A stretch of 64,000 nt of DNA from positions 248,001-312,000 of the forward strand of contig NZ_JOEK01000002.1 of NCBI RefSeq assembly GCF_000719135.1, written 5' to 3'. How positions within the stretch are numbered: position 1 is the first letter of the stretch; each line of letters begins with the position of its first letter. The position numbers and the translations under genes were made by a program. Shown here in pieces: positions 36,410-44,850 of this stretch. Below the pieces are notes generated by a model. It saw nothing but the letters and a program-made list of their open reading frames with translations. It was not told where the DNA came from and ran no database searches. This stretch comes from Streptomyces avicenniae (GTDB lineage Bacteria > Actinomycetota > Actinomycetes > Streptomycetales > Streptomycetaceae).

Positions 36410-36778
36410 ATGTTGAGAGTCGGATCAGTGGTGCTCGGTGTGTCGGACGTGGCACGTGCCGCGGCGTTCTGGGGCGAGGCCCTGGGCTATGTGCCGCGCG
36501 AGGAACTCGACGACGACTGGGGGGTGTTGGTGCCCGCGGAGGGGACCGGTGTACAGGTGGCGCTCATGGAGAGCGCGACGCCGCCGCAGGGCCGTCCCCG
36601 CGTCCACCTGGACCTGTACGCGGGGGACGCGGCCGACCAGGCCGCCGAGGTGGAGCGGCTGGTCGCCCTCGGGGCGCGGCGGGTCGCCTGGGATCTCTAC
36701 CCGGATGACCCGGACTTCGTCGTCCTGGCCGACCCCGACGACAACGTCTTCTGCGTCATCGACACGAGCCGCGGCTGA
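36410..36778 (+). CDS. VOC family (glyoxalase-like) protein
   Basis: 122 residues with a vicinal-oxygen-chelate fold: beta-alpha-beta start VGSVVLGVSDVARAAAFWGEALGY, VHLDLYAG in the middle and the closing DPDDNVFCVI. The metal ligand positions are partly conserved (His in VHLDLY, Glu missing at the final site), so it may be an enzyme, a resistance binding protein or inactive. CAGGAT lies 6 nt before ATG 36410, leaderless layout. It lies 32 bp after the MFS gene but probably has its own start. Confidence 0.82.
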   Translation: MLRVGSVVLGVSDVARAAAFWGEALGYVPREELDDDWGVLVPAEGTGVQVALMESATPPQGRPRVHLDLYAGDAADQAAEVERLVALGARRVAWDLYPDDPDFVVLADPDDNVFCVIDTSRG

Positions 36779-36787
36779 GGGCCGCGC

Positions 36788-37249
36788 TCAGCCGCGCCGC
36801 GCCGACATGCGGCCGGGGAAGCCGAGGCGACGGCCGCGCGCGCGCGACCGCAGCACGAGCGCCACGACGAGGGGGGCTCCGAAGAACACCACGAGCCCGG
36901 CGCCGATGTTGGCGTCGGCCGTCGCCCCGGTGAGCACCCGCCAGCCCGCCCCCGTCACCGCACCCGCGACCACCAGGGGGACGAGCACGCCCCACCACTG
37001 GCGGCGCATCCGTCCCGCCACCGTCGCGGCCACGAGCGCCCCGGCGCTCACCACGGCGACGAGCGCGCCGCCGATCCCGGCGAAGTCCTCGACCACGTCG
37101 GGGACGTCAGGCGGCGGGACGACGTGCCCCAGCAGCGCGGGGTCGGCGGTCGTGTCGTCCAGGGGGCCGACGAACCCCCACACGGCGACGGGTACCGAGA
37201 CGACCAGGGCGACTGCCGCAGCAGCGAGTAAGCGTCGTTCATGAGCCAT
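36788..37249 (-). CDS. Hypothetical membrane protein
   Basis: Not recognised. 153 residues with four predicted helices (about 7-27, 58-78, 86-106, 114-132), a short external loop with DDTTADPALLG, and a positively charged C-terminus (RSRARGRRLGFPGRMSARRG). The minus-strand CATACT lies 7 nt before ATG 37249 and there is no Shine-Dalgarno, so leaderless. Convergent with the VOC gene, 9 bp between stops. Confidence 0.6.
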   Translation of the reverse strand: MAHERRLLAAAAVALVVSVPVAVWGFVGPLDDTTADPALLGHVVPPPDVPDVVEDFAGIGGALVAVVSAGALVAATVAGRMRRQWWGVLVPLVVAGAVTGAGWRVLTGATADANIGAGLVVFFGAPLVVALVLRSRARGRRLGFPGRMSARRG

Positions 37250-37306
37250 GTCCGCCAGTATGCGCCCGTACGGGGGACGGGCGGGGGACGGGCGGGAGCG
37301 GCACGG

Positions 37307-38563
37307 TCAGCGGTCCGTGCGGGCCAGGTCACGCAGGACCTCGCGGGCCGCGCGGGTGCCGGAGGCGAGGGCGCCCTGCACCGAGCCGGTGGCGCGGTGG
37401 TCGCCGCACACGTACCGGCCGCGTCCGACGTCCCGCGGGCTCGGACGGCTGAGCGGCTGGGGCGGCGGCATGGCCGGGAGGGCGCCGGGCACCTCGCGGG
37501 TGGCCACGGATCCCCACGCCGCGGTGTCCGCGCCGTAGACCTCGGCGAGCACGGGCAGCAGGGCGGCCTCCCGTCCGGGGCTGTCCAGGCCCAGGACCGA
37601 GGTGGCGATCAGGCTGTGGCCCGGCGGGGCGTACTCCGGGACGGCCTCGCTGAGCACGCAGGTGTTGAGGAGGCGGCGGCGTGTGTCGGTGAGGAGGACG
37701 GGCTCGGGCAGCGGCGAGCGTGGGGCCGCGTGGTAGTAGGTGGTGACGGTCCGGCAGTCGGGCACCGGCAGGGTGGGCAGCAGGTCGGCGGCCGTGGCCG
37801 GGTCCGTGGCCACGACGACGGCGCGCGCCGGGAGTTCGCCGCCGTCCGCGAGACCGGCGCCCTCCTCGGTGAGGCGGGCCACGGGCTGTTCGAGCCGGAG
37901 GGTGTCCGGGGGCAGCAGGGCGGCGAGCTGACGGGGGACGGCGTCGATCCCGGCGCTCGGGAGGGACGGCGTGCCGCGCAGCATGCTGCGCCAGACGAGG
38001 TGGAAGACCCGGCTTGAGGTGACCAGTCCGTCTTCGAGGAACACCCCGGCGAGGAAGGGACGGAAGAACGTCTCGACGAACGCGTCGGTGAATCCGGCGG
38101 CGGCCAGGGCGGCGTGGGTCGTGCGCTCGGGTGCCGTCTTGAGGCGGCGGGCCGGGAGGAGGGCGTCGGCGGCGGCGAGGCGGGCCAGGGCCAGCAGGTC
38201 ACGGGCGCCCGCCGTGCGGCCGGGCAGGAGGGCGGCGGCGCGGCGCGGGTCGCGGGTGGGGTCGGTGAGGCGCAGGCGGCCGTGCGGGGTGTGGAGGAGG
38301 ACGCCCCGGGTGAACGGGCGCAGCCGCAGGGCGGGCCGGTCGAGCCGCCGCCTGACCTGGGGGTAGGCGGTGCTGAGGACCTGGAAGCCGCGGTCGAGGG
38401 TGAAGCCGTCGTGCCGGTCGGTGCGCATCCGGCCGCCGACGCCGTCGGACGCCTCCAGGAGGGCGACGCGCAGCCCGGCGCGCGAGAGGTCCAGGGCGCA
38501 GACGAGCCCGGCCACCCCCGCTCCGACGACCAGGACGTCGGGTGCGGCGCGGCGTGCGGGCAT
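37307..38563 (-). CDS. FAD-dependent amine oxidase/phytoene-desaturase-like protein
   Basis: 418 residues. N-terminal dinucleotide-binding motif DVLVVGAGVAGLVCALDLSRAGLRVALLEASDGVGGRMRT (GxGxxG plus GG-Arg motif), then RGFQVLSTAYP, and a C-terminal FAD motif GRYVCGDHRATGSVQGALASG. Belongs to the flavin amine oxidase/phytoene desaturase superfamily; substrate unknown, and no carotenoid gene is near. ATG 38563 is chosen over the upstream frame. A very AT-rich palindrome region at 38710-38755 lies upstream and may hold its operator. Confidence 0.85.
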   Translation of the reverse strand: MPARRAAPDVLVVGAGVAGLVCALDLSRAGLRVALLEASDGVGGRMRTDRHDGFTLDRGFQVLSTAYPQVRRRLDRPALRLRPFTRGVLLHTPHGRLRLTDPTRDPRRAAALLPGRTAGARDLLALARLAAADALLPARRLKTAPERTTHAALAAAGFTDAFVETFFRPFLAGVFLEDGLVTSSRVFHLVWRSMLRGTPSLPSAGIDAVPRQLAALLPPDTLRLEQPVARLTEEGAGLADGGELPARAVVVATDPATAADLLPTLPVPDCRTVTTYYHAAPRSPLPEPVLLTDTRRRLLNTCVLSEAVPEYAPPGHSLIATSVLGLDSPGREAALLPVLAEVYGADTAAWGSVATREVPGALPAMPPPQPLSRPSPRDVGRGRYVCGDHRATGSVQGALASGTRAAREVLRDLARTDR

Positions 38564-38838
38564 GGTGACCACCGTTCTTCCGCCTCGGCGGGCGCCCGCG
38601 GCGGCTGGCGCGGGCCCCTGGGATCCTCCATCGTGCACGCCGGGGAGGCGGGACCGTGGCCGCCGCGCGGGCCGCGCGCCACGGGCCCGGCCACCGGCTC
38701 CGTGGTCATCGCCTCACCAAAGGTGAATAAAGAGATCTCAATATGATTCAGTTCGTGACGGCCGCGTAACGAAGGGGTTTACCGGCGATCCGCCCCCCAT
38801 ACGCTCGCCGGACAGCACCACTTGTTCAAGGGGAATCC
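38564..38838. promoter_or_regulatory. AT-rich divergent promoter region with dyad
   Basis: 275 bp between the FAD enzyme (minus) and the lipoprotein gene (plus). 38714-38726 is TCACC-AAA-GGTGA, followed by an unusually AT-rich run to about 38755. For the lipoprotein gene, GTTTAC (38777-38782) and TACGCT (38800-38805) with a 17-bp spacer are a plausible promoter. TTGAGA on the minus strand within the AT-rich run could be the -35 for the FAD gene. Confidence 0.45.
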
Positions 38839-39393
38839 ATGCGCACGTCCATACGCCTCGCCCTGCCCGCCCTCGTCGCGGCCTCGGCACTGACGCTCAC
38901 CGCCTGCGGTGGCGACGACGCCGACGACGGCGGTGACAGCAACGCCGCCGCACAGGAGTCGGGCGGCGCCGCCGCGGACGAGTCCGCCGAGGAGGAGACC
39001 CCGGCCGCGCCCGCCCCGACCGTGGACGACCTGCGCGGCGACTGGTACGCGGACCCGGACGCCCAGGAGTCCTCCACGAACATCGCCTTCTACGGCGCCG
39101 AGGCGGCGCTGTACTTCGACATGTCCGTCGAGGGCGACGGCTGCCTCAGCGGCTCCTACACGGACGGCACCCTCGCGTTCACCCAGTGCTTCAACGCGGC
39201 GGGCGAGAGCGCGGACGACCGGAGCGCCGAGCTGACGCTGAACGAGGACGGCACGCTCGACGTGGCGTGGGCCTCAGGGACGACCGAGACCTACACCAAC
39301 ACCGTCCCGGACGGCGTGGGGTTCAGCGAGGAGGACTTCGCGGACGTCGAGGACATGATGAGTGACGTCGAGGAGGAGCTGCTGGGCGGCTGA
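38839..39393 (+). CDS. Secreted lipoprotein of unknown function
   Basis: 184 residues. Signal peptide with lipobox LTLTACGG (lipidated Cys at about 23), an acidic low-complexity linker rich in Asp/Glu/Ala to about residue 60, then a beta-rich domain with conserved aromatic positions (LRGDWYADPD, NIAFYGAEAALYF, GCLSGSYTDGTLAFTQCF, two Cys likely bridged) and an acidic helical tail (FADVEDMMSDVEEELLGG). Acidic, surface-anchored. Followed by a strong terminator. Shine-Dalgarno AAGGGG sits before ATG 38839. Confidence 0.82.
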   Translation: MRTSIRLALPALVAASALTLTACGGDDADDGGDSNAAAQESGGAAADESAEEETPAAPAPTVDDLRGDWYADPDAQESSTNIAFYGAEAALYFDMSVEGDGCLSGSYTDGTLAFTQCFNAAGESADDRSAELTLNEDGTLDVAWASGTTETYTNTVPDGVGFSEEDFADVEDMMSDVEEELLGG

Positions 39394-39412
39394 CCGCCCC
39401 TGCCGCACGATC

Positions 39413-39452
39413 GGAGCCGACCGGGCACGCGCCCGGTCGGCTCCGGCTTTTT
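39413..39452 (+). terminator. Intrinsic terminator after the lipoprotein gene
   Basis: Perfect 14-bp stem GGAGCCGACCGGGC (39413-39426) / GCCCGGTCGGCTCC (39431-39444), loop ACGC, followed by GGCTTTTT. Classic intrinsic terminator 20 nt after the stop. Confidence 0.92.
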
Positions 39453-40089
39453 CCCGCCGGACCACGGGTGGGCGACGTGACGCGAACCCGACAACTCGAA
39501 CACGCACCGTCACGACGCACGCCCGCCGCCGCCCTGCTCGCGCGGCCCTGGCAGCGGCCGGTCCGTCACCCCGCGCCCCCCAAACGGGATACGCCGCCAT
39601 GTTCCGGCCCAAGCACCCCACGGCGCGCATCCGCGCCGGTCAGGGGCGCGGCGTACCACCATGCGGTCACTGTCTTGTCGGACTTGGCCCCGGATGCGAA
39701 CATACGAGCCATGAAGTGGGCCTCGTTTCTGACGCACAGGCGAGTGGTCGATCACATGCTGATCACCACCACCGGCTGTAGCGCGCGCTGAGCCTCCTCG
39801 TCCGCTCGACCCCCTTTCTTCGCCGCTCGCCGTCGCGCGAGCCCGTCACCGCGCCGTCCGGCTGAGGCGGGTGTCCCCTCCCCCTCCCCCTGTGTCCGCC
39901 GGTCACCCCGGCTGACCCCGGCGCGGGCCCTGCCGCCGTTCCCTGAGCGCGTCCCCGCTTCCGCACCCCCGTCCCGCGGCTCCGCCCTGCGCACTCCCGC
40001 CCTCTCCGCATCCCTTTAACCGCCGCCCCCGTCCGCCTGCCCGCATGTCAGGGCGCAGGCGCGGTCCGGGGTACCCGAAGGGTCCCGCC
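39453..40089 (+). other. Regulatory leader region of the ABC/flavoprotein operon
   Basis: 637 bp without a full-length gene. It contains a short leader peptide (39711-39791) and downstream of it, 39795-40040, a strikingly C-rich, G-poor plus strand with pyrimidine tracts (CCCCTTTC, CCCCTCCCCCTCCCCC, and so on). Such a skew is the usual signature of a Rho-binding (rut) region. The first 200 bp (39453-39700) hold no motif I recognise beyond the promoter that must precede the leader peptide. Shine-Dalgarno GAAGGG and ATG 40090 end the leader. Confidence 0.5.
39711..39791 (+). CDS. Putative regulatory leader peptide (26 residues, cysteine type)
   Basis: 26-residue frame: MKWASFLTHRRVVDH then MLITTTGCSAR and stop. 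It fits the pattern of short actinobacterial leader peptides L-T-x-R-x-x-x-D and a Cys near the C-terminus (pattern recalled), which precede sulfur-assimilation and sulfonate-transport genes and are thought to sense cysteine supply through Cys-codon translation. Here one TGT codon at residue 23 lies just before the stop. It precedes the ABC operon by 300 bp, with a C-rich rut-like zone between. Inference: ribosome stalling at Cys would shield or expose rut. Confidence 0.55.
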   Translation: MKWASFLTHRRVVDHMLITTTGCSAR

Positions 40090-40965
40090 ATGCCGTCAAG
40101 TCCCGCAGAAACACTGGTAGTCGGCGCCGCGCCACCGGTGCGCGCCCCCGCACGCACCGAGCCACGCCCCCCGCCTCCGGCACGTACGCCACGCCCCGCC
40201 GCCGTCGCGCTGCTCCGCAGGCTGCGGCGGGTCAGCGGCCTCGTCGCCGTCCTGCTGCTGTGGTGGCTGGGCACGGAACGCGGCTGGCTCGGCGCCACCA
40301 CCCCCTCACCCGCCGCCGTCTGGGACGCCGGGGTGGACCTGATCCGCTCGGGCGAGTACGGGGAGCACCTGGCCGTCTCGCTGGAACGGGTCGCGCGCGG
40401 CCTGGCGATCGGCATCCCGCTCGGCGTGCTGCTCGGCCTGCTCGCGGGCCTGACGCGCTCGGTCGAGGACGTCATCGACGCGCCGATCCAGGCGTTCAGG
40501 ATGCTGCCGCACCTGGCGCTCGCCCCGGTGTTCATCATCTGGTTCGGCATCGGCGAGACGTCCAAGACGATGCTGATCCTGATCGGGCCGATCTTCCCCC
40601 TGTACATCAACGTCCTGCACGGCATCCGCGGGGTGGACAACCGGCTGGTGGAGGCGGCGCGTTCGTGCGGTCTCGGACGGTGGGGCCTGACCCGCCGCGT
40701 CATCCTGCCGGGCGCGCTGCCGCAGATCTTCGTCGGCCTCCGGCAGGCGCTCGGCATCGGCTGGCTGACCCTCGTCGTCGCGGAGCAGACCGCGACGACC
40801 TCCGGCATCGGCTACCTGATGACCGACGCGCGCGAATTCCTGCGCACGGACGTCATGTTCGTCGTCCTGGTCACCTACGCGCTGCTCGGCGTGCTGTCCG
40901 ACCTGCTGGTCAGGCTGCTGGAGCGGCGGGCCCTCGCCTGGCGGCGCGGCTTCACCGGCACCTGA
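40090..40965 (+). CDS. ABC transporter permease (SsuC-like, sulfonate/nitrate/taurine family)
   Basis: 291 residues. A proline-rich N-terminal tail of about 40 residues and six helices with the BPD inner-membrane motif (EAA loop) EAARSCGLGRWGLTRRVILPGALPQIFVGLRQALGIGWL. ILIGPIFPLYINVL and ATTSGIGYLM are family hallmarks of SsuC/TauC/NrtB permeases. Takes organosulfur or related anions with the ATPase and lipoprotein below. ATG 40090 has GAAGGG 7 nt upstream. First structural gene of an operon in which all genes overlap or nearly overlap. Confidence 0.9.
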   Translation: MPSSPAETLVVGAAPPVRAPARTEPRPPPPARTPRPAAVALLRRLRRVSGLVAVLLLWWLGTERGWLGATTPSPAAVWDAGVDLIRSGEYGEHLAVSLERVARGLAIGIPLGVLLGLLAGLTRSVEDVIDAPIQAFRMLPHLALAPVFIIWFGIGETSKTMLILIGPIFPLYINVLHGIRGVDNRLVEAARSCGLGRWGLTRRVILPGALPQIFVGLRQALGIGWLTLVVAEQTATTSGIGYLMTDAREFLRTDVMFVVLVTYALLGVLSDLLVRLLERRALAWRRGFTGT

Positions 40966-41013
40966 CCCCGCCCGCACGCCCCACCGCACCGCACCCACCC
41001 CCCGGAGCAGCCC

Positions 41014-41781
41014 ATGCCCACCCCCGCCCTGTCCCCGTCCCCACCGGCCCGCGAACCGGCGGCGCACGACGGCGTGCGCGTCCACGGCCTGCGGCGCGTC
41101 TTCGACGGCCGCGTCGTCCTGGACGACGCCGATCTGACCATCGCCCCCGGCGAGTTCGTCGCGCTGCTCGGCCCCAGCGGCTCGGGCAAGAGCACCCTCC
41201 TGCGTGCCCTCGGCGGGCTCGACCCGGAGGCCGAGGGGCACATCGAGGTGCCCGGGCGCAGCGCCGTCGTCTTCCAGGAACACCGCCTCCTCCCCTGGGA
41301 ACGCGTCTGGCGCAACGTCACCCTCGGCGTGCGCGGCGGCGACCTGCGGGCCCGTGCGACCGCCGCGCTGGAGGAGGTCGGCCTCGCCGAGCGCGCCGAC
41401 GCCTGGCCCGGCACGCTCTCCGGCGGCGAGTCGCAGCGCGTCGCGCTGGCCCGCGCGCTGGTGCGCACCCCTCAACTGCTGCTGCTTGACGAGCCGTTCG
41501 GCGCCCTCGACGCGCTCACGCGGCTCAAGGCGCAGCACCTCGTGGAGGCGCTGTGGGAGGAGCACCGCCCGTCGGTGCTCCTGGTCACGCACGACGTCGA
41601 GGAGGCGCTGCTGCTCGCCGACCGTGCCCTGCTGCTCGGCGACGGGGCGATCGCCGCCGAGTTCGTCGTGGACATCCCCCGTCCCCGCCCCCTGGACCAC
41701 CCGGAGCTGGTGCGGCTGCGCACCGAACTGCTGGCCGGACTCGGCGTGCACGCCCCGGCCGAACACGGAAGGACCGCCTGA
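41014..41781 (+). CDS. ABC transporter ATPase (SsuB-like)
   Basis: 255 residues: Walker A LLGPSGSGKSTLLRAL (about residues 50-65), Q-loop SAVVFQEHRLLPWERVWRNV, signature LSGGESQRVALARAL, Walker B LLLLDEPFGALD, H-loop LLVTHDVEEAL. The FQEHRLLPWE sequence is diagnostic for SsuB/TauB/NrtD-type importers. GGAG before ATG 41014. Its TGA shares one base with the ATG of the first flavoprotein (TGATG). Confidence 0.93.
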   Translation: MPTPALSPSPPAREPAAHDGVRVHGLRRVFDGRVVLDDADLTIAPGEFVALLGPSGSGKSTLLRALGGLDPEAEGHIEVPGRSAVVFQEHRLLPWERVWRNVTLGVRGGDLRARATAALEEVGLAERADAWPGTLSGGESQRVALARALVRTPQLLLLDEPFGALDALTRLKAQHLVEALWEEHRPSVLLVTHDVEEALLLADRALLLGDGAIAAEFVVDIPRPRPLDHPELVRLRTELLAGLGVHAPAEHGRTA

Positions 41782-43439
41782 TGTCATCTCCCTCCCTGCC
41801 TGAAGAGACGACCGTCCTCACCGAGGAACTGACCGCCGACGTCCTGGTCGTGGGCGGCGGCCCCGCCGCCACCTGGGCCGCCGTCAAGGCCGCCGAGTCC
41901 GGCGCCTCCGTGGTGCTGGCCGACAAGGGCTGGTGCGGCAGCTCGGGCGCGACCGCCGCGGCGGGCACCGGCGTCTGGTACGTGCCCCCGCACCCGGAGG
42001 CCCGCGAGGCCGCCATGGCGTCCCGCGAAGGTCTCGGCGGCCACCTCGCCGACCGCCGCTGGATGGCCAGGGTCCTCGACCAGACGTGGGAGAACATGCA
42101 CGAGGTGGCGTCCGTCAGCCGCTACCCCTTCCCGGTGGACGAGCGCGGCGAGCAGCTGCGGCGCGGCCTCCAGGGGCCCGAGTACATGCGGCGGATGCGG
42201 GTGCGCGTGCAGCGCGCCGGTGTCCGGATACTCGACCACTCGCCGGTCCTCGAACTGCTGCTGGACGCGCACGGCGCCGTGGCGGGCGCGGCGGGGCACC
42301 GCAGGCAGGCCGACCGGCCGTTCCGCGTACGCGCCGGCGCCGTGGTGCTGGCGACGGGCGGCTGCGCGTTCCTCTCCCGGGCGCTGGGCTGCGACGTGAA
42401 CACGGGCGACGGCTACCTGATGGCGGCCGAGGCCGGGGCGGCGATGTCGGGCATGGAGTTCTCCAACGCCTACGCGATCGCACCGGAGTTCACCTCGGTG
42501 ACGAAGACGGCCTACTACTCGTTCGCGACCTTCCACCACGCGGACGGCAGCGTCGTGGAGGGCGCGGGCAGCACGAGGGGCCGCTCGGTCATCGCCCGCA
42601 CGCTGCTCGCCGAGGGCCGCGTCCTGGCCCGCCTCGACCGCGCCGACGAGGCGCAGCGCCGCGCGATGCGGCTCGGGCAGGCCAACTTCTTCCTGCCGTT
42701 CGACCGCCTCGGCATCGACCCGTTCACCGACCTCTTCCCGGTGACGCTGCTCGCCGAGGGCACGGTGCGCGGGACCGGCGGCGTCCGGATCACGGGCGAC
42801 GACTGCGCCACCGACGTGCCGGGCCTGTACGCGGCGGGCGACGCGGCGACGCGCGAGCTGATCTGCGGCGGCTTCACGGGCGGCGGCAGCCACAACGCCG
42901 CGTGGGCCATGTCCTCCGGCACGTGGGCCGGGCGGGGCGCCGCCGCGTTCGCCCGCGCGCTCGGCGAGGGCGCCCACCGGCGCAGGCTGACCCCGGCGGG
43001 CGGCGTGGGCCTGCGCCCGACAGGCACCCCCGGCGCCGCGGACGGGCACCGCGAGGTGACGGAGGCCGTACGCCGCGAGGTGCTGCCGTACGACAAGAAC
43101 CTGCTGCGGGACGGCGCCGTCCTCGGCCCTGCGCTGGAGCGCCTGCACGACGTGTGGGCGGTGGCACGCGCCGGTCTGCGCGGCCACGGCAAGGACGCGA
43201 TGCGCGCCCGCCGCGCGGCGGCGATGACGGCGACGGCCCGCTGGATGTACACGGCGGCGCTGGCCCGCGAGGAGACGCGGGGCATGCACAAGCGCCTCGA
43301 CCGGCCGCACCAGGACGACCCGGGCTCGCGGCACCGTCTGGTCACCGGCGGCCTCGACACGACGTGGAGCGTGCCGGAGACGGGGGCGGCCCTCCCGGTC
43401 GGCGCGACGGCGGCGGTGGCGGCGGGGGTGGCCCGGTGA
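41781..43439 (+). CDS. AprA-like FAD flavoprotein, copy 1
   Basis: 552 residues of the fumarate reductase/succinate dehydrogenase/APS reductase alpha (AprA) superfamily. Seen: dinucleotide motif DVLVVGGGPAATWAAVKAAESGASVVLADKG (third Gly is Ala), LVLATGGCAFLSRALG, TGDGYLMAAEAGA, GTVRGTGGVRITGDDCAT and the FAD C-terminal VPGLYAAGDAATRELICGG. Strongly similar to copy 2 at 44847 (shared GPEY(M/L)RR, RAGVRILDH). Next to a two-[4Fe-4S] ferredoxin as in AprAB; substrate unknown (organosulfur is inference). GGAAGG 8 nt before ATG 41781; GTGA overlap with the ferredoxin. Confidence 0.85.
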   Translation: MSSPSLPEETTVLTEELTADVLVVGGGPAATWAAVKAAESGASVVLADKGWCGSSGATAAAGTGVWYVPPHPEAREAAMASREGLGGHLADRRWMARVLDQTWENMHEVASVSRYPFPVDERGEQLRRGLQGPEYMRRMRVRVQRAGVRILDHSPVLELLLDAHGAVAGAAGHRRQADRPFRVRAGAVVLATGGCAFLSRALGCDVNTGDGYLMAAEAGAAMSGMEFSNAYAIAPEFTSVTKTAYYSFATFHHADGSVVEGAGSTRGRSVIARTLLAEGRVLARLDRADEAQRRAMRLGQANFFLPFDRLGIDPFTDLFPVTLLAEGTVRGTGGVRITGDDCATDVPGLYAAGDAATRELICGGFTGGGSHNAAWAMSSGTWAGRGAAAFARALGEGAHRRRLTPAGGVGLRPTGTPGAADGHREVTEAVRREVLPYDKNLLRDGAVLGPALERLHDVWAVARAGLRGHGKDAMRARRAAAMTATARWMYTAALAREETRGMHKRLDRPHQDDPGSRHRLVTGGLDTTWSVPETGAALPVGATAAVAAGVAR

Positions 43440-43807
43440 TCGAGGTCGTCTCCGCGGAGCGCTGCATCGGCTGCGACAAGTGCGTCCTGGCCTGCCCCAC
43501 CGACGTGTTCGACCGCGGCACGGACGGCGTGCCCGTCATCGCCCGGCAGGACGACTGCCAGACCTGCTTCATGTGCGAGGCGTACTGCCCGGTGGACGCG
43601 CTGTTCGTCGCGCCGGAGACCCGCCCGCTGCCGGACGGTTCGGCGCTGCGCGACGAGGCGCGGCTCACGGACGCCGGTCTCCTCGGCAGCTACCGCGCGG
43701 GCATCGGCTGGGGCCGGGGCAGAACCCCCGGCGCCCGGCTGGCCGTCGGCCCCGACCTGCCGCGCGCCACGCCCGCTCCCCCGCCCGTCAAGCCCAGCAC
43801 CACCTGA
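43436..43807 (+). CDS. AprB-like 2x[4Fe-4S] ferredoxin, copy 1
   Basis: 123 residues. Two [4Fe-4S] motifs: CIGCDKCVLACP (residues about 10-21) and CQTCFMCEAYCP (about 41-52), eight cysteines in all, plus a C-terminal tail of about 70 residues rich in Pro and Gly. Electron donor or acceptor for the flavoprotein in front. GTG 43436 overlaps its stop by four bases. As in AprB the second cluster motif is CxxCxxCxxxCP. Very similar to copy 2. Confidence 0.87.
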   Translation: MIEVVSAERCIGCDKCVLACPTDVFDRGTDGVPVIARQDDCQTCFMCEAYCPVDALFVAPETRPLPDGSALRDEARLTDAGLLGSYRAGIGWGRGRTPGARLAVGPDLPRATPAPPPVKPSTT

Positions 43808-43818
43808 GAGGCACCACC

Positions 43819-44850
43819 ATGGACCACGCACGCTCCCACGACCCCGCCGTCCGCCGCAGACGCGCGCCGCTGCGCCGCCTGGTGACCGCGATCGCCGTCC
43901 CGCTGGCCCTCGTCGCCGCCGCGACGGGCTGCTCGGCCGAGGCCGCCGACGACGCGGGGGGCTCCGGCGGCAACACGCTGCGCGTCGGCGTCATCGGCTC
44001 GCGGGCCCAGCTCAGCGGGCCCATCGGCTATCTGGACGAGCAGGGCGAACTGCTGCCCGCGCTCGCGGAGTTCGGGTTCGACGCCATCGAGGTGTCGCCG
44101 TTCCCGAACGGCCCCGACCTCAACCAGGCGCTGGTGGGCGGCAGTCTGGACGTCGCCAGCTACGGCGACACGCCCGCGCTCGTCGCGCGCGGCAGCGGCC
44201 TGGACACGCGCCTGATCGCGCTCGGCCTCGTCGGCAACGACGCGTCCATCGTCGTGCGCGACGACGGGCCGCGCAGCATCGAGGAGTTGGAGGGGCGGCC
44301 GATCGCCGTCCAGACCGGCTCCTACATCCACCGCTACCTGCTCGGCGCCCTCCAGGACGCGGACGTCGAGCCGTCCGAGATCCTGCACATCTACACCACC
44401 GACACCGAGGGCCCGTTGGAGCGCGGCGACATCGCCGCCGCCGCCATGCCGCAGGTGAACGCCGAGGTGTTCGAGCAGCGCGGCTACCGCGTCATCGACC
44501 ATCTCGCCGAGGACCACCCGGACTACGCGGGCACCAGCGCCACCGTCTCCACCGGCGGGTTCCTCGACGAGCACCCGGGCTTCGCGTCCGCCTGGCAGGA
44601 CCTCCAGGACGAGGGCGTGCGCCTGGCGAAAGCCGACTTCACCGCCTACCAGGACTACGCCGTCTCGCTCTCCGACTTCCCCGAGGAACTGGTGCGCGCG
44701 ACCACCAGGGAGGACCAGCTGCCGGACAGCGCGTTCCCCGAGCGCGGGCTCGAACTGCTCACCGGCACCAAGGAGTTCCTCGTCCAGCAGGACTTCATCG
44801 ACGAGGACTTCGCCCTGGACGACTGGATCGTGGACGAGGACGGCGCGTGA
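43819..44850 (+). CDS. ABC transporter substrate-binding lipoprotein (SsuA-like)
   Basis: 343 residues. Lipoprotein signal (ATGC lipobox region VAAATGCSAEA, lipidated Cys at about 38), then the SsuA/THI5/NMT1-type binding domain: LRVGVIGSRAQLSGPIGYLDEQGELLPALAEFGFDAIEVSPF, LNQALVGGSLDVASYGDTPALVARG, IAVQTGSYIHRYLL. Binds the imported anion outside the cell. GAGAGG before ATG 43819. It lies between the two flavoprotein/ferredoxin pairs and its stop overlaps copy 2 (GTGA), so receptor and enzymes are made together. Confidence 0.9.
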   Translation: MDHARSHDPAVRRRRAPLRRLVTAIAVPLALVAAATGCSAEAADDAGGSGGNTLRVGVIGSRAQLSGPIGYLDEQGELLPALAEFGFDAIEVSPFPNGPDLNQALVGGSLDVASYGDTPALVARGSGLDTRLIALGLVGNDASIVVRDDGPRSIEELEGRPIAVQTGSYIHRYLLGALQDADVEPSEILHIYTTDTEGPLERGDIAAAAMPQVNAEVFEQRGYRVIDHLAEDHPDYAGTSATVSTGGFLDEHPGFASAWQDLQDEGVRLAKADFTAYQDYAVSLSDFPEELVRATTREDQLPDSAFPERGLELLTGTKEFLVQQDFIDEDFALDDWIVDEDGA

